Source of the DNA: JBFWYO01 sp050186335
GTDB taxonomy: Bacteria; Pseudomonadota; Alphaproteobacteria; Bin65
Assembly (NCBI GenBank): GCA_050186335.1
Contig: JBFWYO010000125.1
Location: forward strand, 1 to 9,484
Reading direction: 5' to 3'
Length of the DNA stretch: 9,484 nucleotides
In this document: positions 1-5,543 of the stretch, one piece after another
How positions within the stretch are numbered: position 1 is the first letter of the stretch
Layout: each line of letters opens with the position of its first letter
Notes under the pieces: model-generated
The model's database searches: none
Seen by the model: only the letters and a program-made list of their open reading frames with translations
What the model was told of the DNA's origin: nothing
Translations under genes and position numbers: made by a program

Positions 1-104
1 AACTTTATTCAATTTAACTTACTTTTATTTACCTGTTTCTCAACGTATTTGATAACATTCTGACTTGTCTGTCGGTTCTACTTGAACATCGGATTTGACG
101 TGCT
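1..104. promoter_or_regulatory. AT-rich leader upstream of trpD with a weak promoter candidate
   Basis: About 23 of the first 80 bases are G or C, in sharp contrast to the GC-rich genes that follow. No gene is visible here, and no trpG or trpE end precedes trpD. A weak sigma-70-like arrangement can be drawn on the plus strand: TTTACC at 28-33, a 17-nt spacer, and GATAAC at 51-56, each matching 4 of 6 consensus bases. In AT-rich DNA such matches occur by chance, so the low GC content is the firmer observation. I looked for a tryptophan-codon leader peptide between here and the trpD start and found none: there is a single TGG and no suitable ATG. The stretch most likely holds the promoter of the trpDCF unit, but this is inferred from position and composition only. 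Confidence 0.3.
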
Positions 105-182
105 TTGGGGAGCTCAGCGCCTGATCCCGTTTTCAAGCAGACCCGCCGAACGACTGTTTCATCGGCCGCGGGGGACCATGCC

Positions 183-1199
183 ATGCTGAATCAGACGCTG
201 GAGAAAGTGTCTCGTCGCGAGGACCTAAGTCGCGACGAAATGTCCGCGGCGATCGGCGCCATCGTCGACGGCGCTTGTCCGCAAACGCAAATGGCGGGCT
301 TGTTGATCGGCCTGCGGGTGAAGGGCGAAGCGGTCAATGAACTGCTCGGTGCGGCGGCGGCACTCCACGAACGCGCGATCAAGCTCAGCCCCGACACACG
401 TCCCGATCTCGACACGGTCGGCACCGGCGGCGACGGCTCGGGCTCGCTGAACCTGTCGACGGCTGCGGCTTTGGTCGCGGCCGGCGCCGGGCTAAAGGTG
501 GCGAAATGCGGCAGTCGGTCGATCTCATCCCAATGCGGCGCCGCGGACGTGCTTGCGGCGCTGGGCGTGCCGATCGATCTGACTCCGGATCAGGCGTCCG
601 AAGCGATCGCCACCACCGGTTTCGGATTTCTTTTTGGCCCGCTTTATCATCCGGCCATGAAGCAGGTGGCGCCGGTGCGCCGCGAATTGGGTGTGCGCAC
701 GATGTTCAATTTACTCGGGCCGCTGACCAACGTCGCCAACGTGCGCGCCAAATTGGTCGGCGTCTATCATCCGTCGCGACTCGAGCTGCTGGCTTCGGCG
801 CTGGCCGAAGCCGGTATCGAACGCGCGCTTGTCGTTTCGTCGCCGATCGGCCTCGACGAGATCGCGCCGTGCGGCGTGACCCACGTGATCGAGGTCAGCG
901 GCGGGGAACAGCGACGCTATACGGTATCTCCGGAGGATTTCGACCTTCAGCCGCAGCCTTTGGAGTCGATCAAGGGCGGCGCACCGGAATTGAACGCGCG
1001 CCTGTTGACCGAAGTGCTGACCGGCCGCGACGTGCCGGCGCGTACCGGTGTGTTGTTGAATGCCGCCGCTGGGCTGTTCGCCGCCGGCGCGGCGCGCGAC
1101 TTGCGCGACGCCGCACGCCAAGCGGCCCACATCATCGATAGCGGACGCGCCATGGCGGCATTGGATGCGGCGCGTTCCGTGCGGGTTCTCGCCGCATGA
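183..1199 (+). CDS. trpD: Anthranilate phosphoribosyltransferase (TrpD), divergent active-site motifs
   Basis: TrpD transfers the phosphoribosyl group of PRPP to anthranilate, the second committed step of tryptophan synthesis, in the cytoplasm. The product is 338 aa, normal for the family. The start is ATG 183, with a GGGGA ribosome-binding site at 171-175 seven bases upstream; a TTG at 105 would add 26 residues that look non-homologous. Visible motifs (residues from ATG 183) are the N-terminal helical domain, the PRPP/pyrophosphate loop GTGGDG at 80-85, HPAMK at 156-160, GVRTMFNLLGPLTN at 170-183, the metal-binding GLDE at 223-226, and LNAAAGL near 292. Several usual residues are changed. 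The KHGNR(S/A) anthranilate-side motif reads KCGSRS (108-113), the HG before GLDE reads SS (219-220), and GGD reads GGA (265-267). The stop overlaps the trpC start (ATGA), so the genes are translationally coupled. Family membership is secure; native-like activity is less certain. A divergent paralogue with altered substrate use is the alternative. Confidence 0.93.
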   Translation: MLNQTLEKVSRREDLSRDEMSAAIGAIVDGACPQTQMAGLLIGLRVKGEAVNELLGAAAALHERAIKLSPDTRPDLDTVGTGGDGSGSLNLSTAAALVAAGAGLKVAKCGSRSISSQCGAADVLAALGVPIDLTPDQASEAIATTGFGFLFGPLYHPAMKQVAPVRRELGVRTMFNLLGPLTNVANVRAKLVGVYHPSRLELLASALAEAGIERALVVSSPIGLDEIAPCGVTHVIEVSGGEQRRYTVSPEDFDLQPQPLESIKGGAPELNARLLTEVLTGRDVPARTGVLLNAAAGLFAAGAARDLRDAARQAAHIIDSGRAMAALDAARSVRVLAA

Positions 1200-1978
1200 G
1201 CAAGCTGGACGACATCGTCGCCGCCCGCATCGCGGATGTGGCGGCGCTGAAACGGCGCGCGCCGTTGACCGAGCTCAAGGAACGATTGGCCGCTGCGCCG
1301 AAGCGACGCGATTTTCTGGCTGCGCTCCGACAACCCGGCACGCCGGTGATCGCCGAACTGAAGCGCCGGTCGCCCTCGGCCGGCGATATCCGGCCGGGTG
1401 CGGACGCGTCGACGATCGCGGCCGGGTATGCCGCGGCGGGGGCGCGCGCGTTGTCGATCGTCACCGAGCCGCGCTTTTTCAGCGGTAAAGACGAAGATCT
1501 CGTGATCGCACGCGAGGCGTCCGGTCTGCCGGTGCTGCGCAAGGATTTCGTCGTCGATTCGTATCAGATCATGGAAAGTCGCGCACTGGGCGCCGACGCG
1601 GTCCTGCTGATGGTTTCGGTGCTCGGCCCGAGAACCGCAGAGATGCTGGCCCGCGCCGACGACCTGGGCCTCGATGCACTGGTCGAAGTTCATGACGAAT
1701 CGGAACTGGCGATTGCGCTCGATGCCCGTGCTAGAATTGTCGGCATCAACAATCGCAACCTGAAAACCATGCACGTCGATCTGGCGACCACCGAGAGACT
1801 GGCCCCCTCAATTCCGCCGCATGTGCTCTGTGTGGCCGAAAGCGGCATTTCCGCGCGCACCGACATCGAACGCTTGCGCCGTGCCGGGGCCGGCGCCTTT
1901 CTCATAGGCAGCAGCTTGATGTCGGCAAACGATCCTAGGGAAGCGTTGGCAGAGTTGATCCGCGCCAAAGCCGCCTGA
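1196..1978 (+). CDS. trpC: Indole-3-glycerol-phosphate synthase (TrpC)
   Basis: TrpC closes the indole ring by converting carboxyphenylaminodeoxyribulose phosphate (CdRP) to indole-3-glycerol phosphate, releasing CO2 and water. The 260-aa product is full length for the monofunctional (beta/alpha)8 enzyme; it is not fused to TrpF as in E. coli. The key motifs are all present: IAELKRRSPSAG with Glu54 and Lys56, FFSGKDEDL at 94-102, LRKDF with Lys116, ALVEVHDE with Glu164, GINNRNL at 183-189, and AESGIS with Glu215 and Ser216, followed by the phosphate-binding GAFLIGSSLM. These match the general acid/base lysines and glutamates known for the family. The ATG lies inside the trpD stop (ATGA, 4-nt overlap), and trpF starts 2 nt after the TGA. 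Unlike its two neighbours, this protein shows no unusual active-site substitution that I can see. Confidence 0.97.
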   Translation: MSKLDDIVAARIADVAALKRRAPLTELKERLAAAPKRRDFLAALRQPGTPVIAELKRRSPSAGDIRPGADASTIAAGYAAAGARALSIVTEPRFFSGKDEDLVIAREASGLPVLRKDFVVDSYQIMESRALGADAVLLMVSVLGPRTAEMLARADDLGLDALVEVHDESELAIALDARARIVGINNRNLKTMHVDLATTERLAPSIPPHVLCVAESGISARTDIERLRRAGAGAFLIGSSLMSANDPREALAELIRAKAA

Positions 1979-1980
1979 TC

Positions 1981-2652
1981 ATGGCGATCCGTTCGCACGG
2001 CACGCCGGTCAAGATTTGCGGGATCACGCGCCTTGAAGACGCGTTGGTTGCGGCGGAAGCCGGTGTTGCGGCGATCGGTTTTATCTTCTGGCCGCCCGGC
2101 AAACGTTATATCGCGCCCAGCAAAGCCGCCGAGATCGTGCGTGCGTTGCCTGCAGAAATCGCCCGCGTCGGCGTATTCTTGAACGAGGACCCGGCGACGA
2201 TCCGCGCAGTGCGCGACGGCGTCGGTCTCACGCATGTCCAGCTGCACGGCGACGAAAGTCCCGACATGGCACACGCGTTGCCCGGTCCGGTCATCAAGGC
2301 ATTTCGCGGCAGGATCGAGCAGGCGCGATTGGCCGCATATCGCACGCTCGCCGGGTTGCTGCTGGAGGGCTATTCGGAGGTAGCGCCCGGCGGCACCGGC
2401 ACCGCGGCCGACGAAATGTCGGCACAGCTACTGGCCGGCGACTCGAAATTCATTCTGTCCGGCGGGCTCGTGGCCGAATCGGTCGCGATCGCGATCCGTC
2501 GGTTCAATCCGGCCGCAGTCGACGTGGCGAGCGGCGTGGAAACCGCCCCAGGCATAAAAGATCACGATCGCATTCGCGCGTTCATCGCGGCGTGTGCGCC
2601 GCCTTCGCGCAATCGCGCCGCGATTCCGGGTTTTTCCGGCGTTCCGGACTAG
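1981..2652 (+). CDS. trpF: Phosphoribosylanthranilate isomerase (TrpF), catalytic Asp apparently replaced by Glu
   Basis: TrpF performs the Amadori rearrangement of phosphoribosylanthranilate to CdRP, the substrate of TrpC. The 223-aa product fits the family size. Landmarks are VKICGIT at 10-16 with the general base Cys13, GFIFWPPGKRYI at 33-44 (usually F-x-P-x-SPR), VQLHGDE at 86-92, the phosphate loop PGGTG at 136-140, SGGL at 160-163, and AAVDVASGVETAPGIKD at 178-194. In the family the strand before GGTG ends LLxD, the Asp being the general acid. Here it reads LLLEGY, placing Glu129 at that position, and the usual FDW after GGTG is replaced by ADE. The last ~15 residues are a poorly conserved tail. 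The gene follows trpC after 2 nt, so it is almost certainly co-transcribed. Trp genes end here; trpB and trpA do not follow. The family is clear, but the substitution leaves catalytic competence to be shown. Confidence 0.93.
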   Translation: MAIRSHGTPVKICGITRLEDALVAAEAGVAAIGFIFWPPGKRYIAPSKAAEIVRALPAEIARVGVFLNEDPATIRAVRDGVGLTHVQLHGDESPDMAHALPGPVIKAFRGRIEQARLAAYRTLAGLLLEGYSEVAPGGTGTAADEMSAQLLAGDSKFILSGGLVAESVAIAIRRFNPAAVDVASGVETAPGIKDHDRIRAFIAACAPPSRNRAAIPGFSGVPD

Positions 2653-2774
2653 TCCATTCGACCGACGAAACAATCAGAACCTCGATCCGGCGCGCGGCTT
2701 GTCGCCGACGTCGGTTTTCACCTATGGTTCCGGTCGGCTTCAGCACCAAGCGCACCCGGTTCGGATTTCGAAAC

Positions 2775-3296
2775 ATGGCTCTCCGACGAACGTCCAACCA
2801 GGGCAGCAAGCCGCAAGGCAAGAGCAAGCCATTCGCGATCGACGATTTTTTTCCGCATCTCATCAACAAAGTCACCATGCGCATCGCGGCCGATTTTCAC
2901 GGCAAGGCGAAGCGTTTGGGCGTCACCATCGAAAAATGGCGAGTGATGGCGGTGCTGACCGGCTGCGGGCCGTTGACCATCACCGAAATTTCGAAGCAAA
3001 CGAGCATCGAACTGTCGACCGTGTCGCATCTGCTGAAGCGCATGGAGCGCGACCGGTTCATCGTGCGCAAGCGAATCGCGCGCGACGCCAGATCGTTCGT
3101 CGTCGATCTGACGCCGCGCGGCCGAAAGATCGCCGACCTGTTGCTGCCGATGGCGCGCCAGTATGAAAAGATTGCGCTCGCCGGTCTGTCGCCGCGCGCC
3201 ACGGCGCTGCTCAAGCAGCAGCTGCGCGATATCTACTGCAACGTCGAGCGTCTCGAGCGCGATATTATTTCACCGGCAGCTGCGAGGCGCCGCTAG
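2775..3296 (+). CDS. MarR-family winged-helix transcriptional regulator
   Basis: This is a 173-aa DNA-binding protein of the MarR type; such proteins are dimeric and usually repress a neighbouring gene until a small ligand binds. From ATG 2775, residues 1-20 are a basic, low-complexity leader. Helices at about 24-62 include the WRVMAVL segment typical of helix 2. The winged helix follows, with TITEISKQTSIELSTVSHLLKRME (68-91, the last half being the recognition helix) and the wing at about 95-113 (FIVRKR, RSFVVDLTPRGRK), which resembles the RxxDxRxxxVxLTxxG signature. The C-terminal helices would complete the dimer interface. The start is uncertain: there is no good ribosome-binding site before 2775, and ATG 2724 in the same frame would add 17 residues. 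The open frame further upstream overlaps trpF and is not credible. It lies 122 nt after trpF and about 190 nt before a methyltransferase-like gene, which is its most plausible target. The ligand is unknown. Confidence 0.88.
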   Translation: MALRRTSNQGSKPQGKSKPFAIDDFFPHLINKVTMRIAADFHGKAKRLGVTIEKWRVMAVLTGCGPLTITEISKQTSIELSTVSHLLKRMERDRFIVRKRIARDARSFVVDLTPRGRKIADLLLPMARQYEKIALAGLSPRATALLKQQLRDIYCNVERLERDIISPAAARRR

Positions 3297-3313
3297 TTCA
3301 ATGCCAGATCATA

Positions 3314-3339
3314 CGCCAGCCCTATTGACAGGGGTGGCG
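3314..3339. promoter_or_regulatory. Imperfect inverted repeat, candidate operator or hairpin before the MetE-like gene
   Basis: The left arm CGCCAGCCCT (3314-3323) and the right arm AGGGGTGGCG (3330-3339) pair at 9 of 10 positions, with one G-G mismatch, around a 6-nt centre ATTGAC. No T-run follows on either strand, so it is not a typical intrinsic terminator. The -35-like TTGACA (3325-3330) sits in the middle. A dyad of this size overlapping a -35 box is the usual geometry of a repressor operator, and a MarR-type gene ends 17 nt upstream. As RNA it would also form a stable hairpin. The pairing is seen in the sequence; the operator role is inferred. Confidence 0.4.
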
Positions 3340-3353
3340 AAGCCTGCTGCACT
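3325..3353 (+). promoter_or_regulatory. Candidate promoter of the MetE-like gene
   Basis: A perfect -35 hexamer TTGACA (3325-3330) is followed after exactly 17 nt by TGCACT (3348-3353). That hexamer matches 3 of 6 -10 consensus bases but is preceded by a TGC (3345-3347) that could act as an extended -10. Transcription would start near 3360, leaving about 125 nt of untranslated leader before ATG 3486. The weak -10 keeps confidence low, and such a promoter could need an activator. It overlaps the inverted repeat at 3314-3339. Confidence 0.35.
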
Positions 3354-3485
3354 CAGGTAACAACATGAATATTCAAGTAGATCGATTAGGGTGCTACGCG
3401 CTGAATGAAATGGAGCGAATGCCTGGCCTGCGGTGACGTCGAGCAATCGGCGACCGGATTCAACAGAGAAGACGCGGAGGAACTC

Positions 3486-4619
3486 ATGGCTGGAAAAGCA
3501 AGTCACATACACATCGATCACGTCGGCAGCCTTTTGCGGCCGATTCCCTTGCGCGAGGATCGCCAGCGCATTCTCGGTGTGCACGATGCGGACCATAATC
3601 TGGGCGCGCACGACAATGCGGAGTTGCGCAAGATCGAAGACCGCTACGTCGATGAAGTCGTTAAGTTGCAGGAAGACGTTGGCATGCCGGTCGTGACCGA
3701 CGGCGAATTCCGCCGCCGCAGCTGGTGGACCGATTACGTCCTGAGCCTGACCAACACCAGTGTCACCTACAACAGCAAACTGCCGATTACCTGGGTGAAT
3801 GCCAAGGGCGACGAGCGCCCGTCGCCGGGCATCCATGTCGGCGGCAAGGTGCAATGGCAGAAAAGCATTCTGGCCGAGCCGTTCAAGTACTTGAAGCAAG
3901 TTGCCAGGCGGACGCCGAAAGTGACGATTCCGGCGCCGCCGATCATTCACTATTTTCGCGACGAGAATTTCGTGCCCGGCGCCTATGCCGATATCGATAA
4001 ATTCTGGGATGACGTCGTCAAGGCGTACCGGTTGGAGATCAAGGCGCTGGCCGATGCCGGCTGCCGGCACATTCAACTCGACGAAGTCATTCTCGCCTGG
4101 CTGTGCGATCCGCGTCACCAGGCGCTGTCGCGCACGCGCGGCGACGATCCGGTCAAGCTGGTCGAAAAGTATGCCTGGGTGATCAATCAGGCGATCGCCG
4201 AGCGGCCGAAGGACATGGTCGTCGGGCTGCATTTGTGTCGCGGTAACCTGAATGCGTTCTGGGGCGGCGAGGGCGGCTACGAGCCGGTCGCCGATGCGAT
4301 CTTCAATAAGATCGACGCGGACATCTATCTGCTCGAATACGACACTGCGCGTGCCGGCGATTTCAAGCCGTTGCGCCATGTGCCTAAGGGCAAGAAGATC
4401 CTGCTCGGCATCGTGTCGACCAAAGACAAGACCCTCGAATCGAAGGACGAGGTGCGCCGACGCATCGAGGATGCATCGAAGCATCTGGACCACGCGCAAC
4501 TCGGCCTTTGCCCGCAATGCGGCTTTTCGACCAATATTTTCGGCACCGAGTTCTCGATCGAGGACGAGAAGCGCAAGCTCGGCTTAATCGTCGAAGTCGC
4601 CGATCGCGAATGGAAATAG
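3486..4619 (+). CDS. MetE-like (cobalamin-independent methionine synthase C-terminal domain) zinc methyltransferase
   Basis: This 377-aa protein belongs to the UROD/MetE-like barrel family (COG0620 type) and contains only the catalytic C-terminal half of classical MetE, which is about 750 aa. Members transfer methyl groups to thiols such as homocysteine, with the thiol held on zinc. ATG 3486 was chosen because GGAGG (3476-3480) lies 5 nt upstream; an in-frame ATG at 3405 gives an unlikely 27-residue extension. Residues HVGSLLRP (12-19) and VVTDGEFRRRSWW (69-81) are typical of the family. Likely zinc ligands are all present: His249 and Cys251 in GLHLCRGN, Glu284 in YLLEYD, and Cys345 in GLCPQCGF. 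IQLDE (196-200) is the usual acidic substrate-binding strand. Without the N-terminal barrel, the methyl donor cannot be assumed to be polyglutamyl methyl-folate. A MarR regulator lies upstream, which suggests inducible, possibly catabolic or thiol/sulfide-related use. It ends tail-to-tail with the SDR gene. Confidence 0.88.
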   Translation: MAGKASHIHIDHVGSLLRPIPLREDRQRILGVHDADHNLGAHDNAELRKIEDRYVDEVVKLQEDVGMPVVTDGEFRRRSWWTDYVLSLTNTSVTYNSKLPITWVNAKGDERPSPGIHVGGKVQWQKSILAEPFKYLKQVARRTPKVTIPAPPIIHYFRDENFVPGAYADIDKFWDDVVKAYRLEIKALADAGCRHIQLDEVILAWLCDPRHQALSRTRGDDPVKLVEKYAWVINQAIAERPKDMVVGLHLCRGNLNAFWGGEGGYEPVADAIFNKIDADIYLLEYDTARAGDFKPLRHVPKGKKILLGIVSTKDKTLESKDEVRRRIEDASKHLDHAQLGLCPQCGFSTNIFGTEFSIEDEKRKLGLIVEVADREWK

Positions 4620-4627
4620 CCGCGCGG

Positions 4628-4652
4628 CGCGCAGCTCTCAATAAGTTGCGCG
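4628..4652. terminator. GC-rich hairpin between convergent genes (no T-tract)
   Basis: CGCGCAGCT (4628-4636) pairs with AGTTGCGCG (4644-4652) over 9 positions, with one G-T wobble, around a 7-nt loop. It sits in the 18-nt gap between the stop codons of the convergent MetE-like and SDR genes and extends over the SDR stop and last codons. Its placement suits a bidirectional 3'-end structure. It lacks the T-tract of an intrinsic terminator on either strand, so it may only protect 3' ends or slow polymerase. In such GC-rich sequence a hairpin of this kind can also arise by chance. Confidence 0.35.
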
Positions 4653-5387
4653 GCCGCCCGAGACGTCGAATACGCCGCCGGTGCTGAATGAGCATTCCGG
4701 ACTGGCCAGCCAGGCGACCAACGAGGCCACTTCGTCGACCACGCCGAATCGGCCCATCGGGATTTTCGACAGCATGTAATCGATATGCTGCTGGGTCATT
4801 TGCGCGAACATGGCGGTGCGCACGGCCGCGGGCGTGACGCAATTGACCGTGATCTTGGTCTTGGCCAGTTCCTTGCCGAGCGATTTGGTCAGGCCGATTA
4901 CGCCGGCCTTGGATGCGCTGTATGCCGGCGCATTAGGGTTGCCTTCCTTGCCGGCGATCGAGGCGATCACGACGATCCGGCCGTAATCGTGCGCGATCAT
5001 GTGCGGCACCAGCGCGCGACAGCAGTAGAAAACGCCATTCAGGTTGACGTCGATGACGCGGCGCCATTCCTCGATCGGATAATCCCATGTCGTCTTGTTC
5101 GGACCGGTGATGCCGGCGCTGGCGACCAAGACATCGAGCTTGCCCAACGCCTTGATGCTCGCGTCGGCCGCGCGCGCCACGGCAACCGCGTCGGCGACAT
5201 CGAATGCAACGGTATGCGCGCCGCCGAGCTGCGCCGCCGCCTGACTGAGCGCGGTTTCGTCGCGATCCCATAGGCTCAACTTGGCGCCCTCGGCGGCCAG
5301 CCGCTGGGCGATGGCAAATCCGATGCCGGCGCCGCCGCCGGTCACGATGGCGCTCTGGCCGGCAAATCGGCTGGTGGTATTGGTCAT
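4638..5387 (-). CDS. Short-chain dehydrogenase/reductase (SDR, FabG-like), probably NAD-dependent
   Basis: This is a 249-aa classical SDR, a cytoplasmic NAD(P)-dependent oxidoreductase of alcohol/ketone or sugar substrates. The start at 5387 has GAGGAA (plus strand 5394-5399) 6 nt upstream; longer readings run into the neighbouring divergent gene. In order: the Rossmann loop TGGGAGIG (16-23); Asp41 at the end of beta-2 (LWDRD), which favours NAD over NADP; FDVAD (62-66); VASAG (88-92), where most relatives have N-x-AG with an Asn; DVNLNG (113-118) with Asn115; and the catalytic Ser143 (IASIAG), Tyr156 and Lys160 (YSASK). TGGVFDVSGG (236-245) is the usual C-terminal signature. The catalytic tetrad is therefore complete. 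The exact substrate cannot be read from sequence. Divergence from a DenD-type gene suggests an acid-sugar or polyol-type substrate rather than fatty-acid synthesis, but this is inferred from context only. Confidence 0.92.
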   Translation of the reverse strand: MTNTTSRFAGQSAIVTGGGAGIGFAIAQRLAAEGAKLSLWDRDETALSQAAAQLGGAHTVAFDVADAVAVARAADASIKALGKLDVLVASAGITGPNKTTWDYPIEEWRRVIDVNLNGVFYCCRALVPHMIAHDYGRIVVIASIAGKEGNPNAPAYSASKAGVIGLTKSLGKELAKTKITVNCVTPAAVRTAMFAQMTQQHIDYMLSKIPMGRFGVVDEVASLVAWLASPECSFSTGGVFDVSGGRATY

Positions 5388-5420
5388 GTGGGCTTCCTCG
5401 ACGTTTCGTGGGCCGTCCTT

Positions 5421-5449
5421 CATATACGGCACTGCGGCGGGAATGCTAA
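5421..5449 (-). promoter_or_regulatory. Weak promoter candidate for the SDR gene
   Basis: Read on the minus strand, TTAGCA (plus 5444-5449) is followed after 17 nt by TATATG (plus 5421-5426). Each matches 4 of 6 sigma-70 consensus bases. It lies about 35 nt before the SDR start, in the 156-nt gap between the divergent SDR and DenD genes. The spacing is ideal but the hexamers are mediocre. I found no equally good candidate for the opposite direction. Confidence 0.28.
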
Positions 5450-5543
5450 TAGCCGACCGTAGCTTGCGCGCGTCTTGCTTGAAGCGGCGCCTGCGGCCAT
5501 CATGGTTTCGGTAGCCGCGCCGCGGCAGGAACGAGGATGCCTT

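Noticed and set aside
105..182. TTG start at 105 giving a 26-residue longer TrpD
   Set aside because: The extra residues do not resemble TrpD, and ATG 183 has a GGGGA site at proper spacing and yields the usual family length.
2705..2718. Palindrome CCGACGTCGG followed by TTTT between trpF and marR, as a terminator
   Set aside because: A usable loop leaves only about three base pairs in the stem, too weak for an intrinsic terminator.
2592..2774. Upstream extension of the MarR frame into trpF
   Set aside because: It overlaps the end of trpF out of frame and adds an Arg-rich sequence unlike MarR proteins.
3309..4517. 402-aa open frame on the minus strand opposite the MetE-like gene
   Set aside because: It is a shadow of the well-supported plus-strand gene in GC-rich DNA. 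Its translation shows no family motif and is rich in Arg, Ala, Asp and Val.
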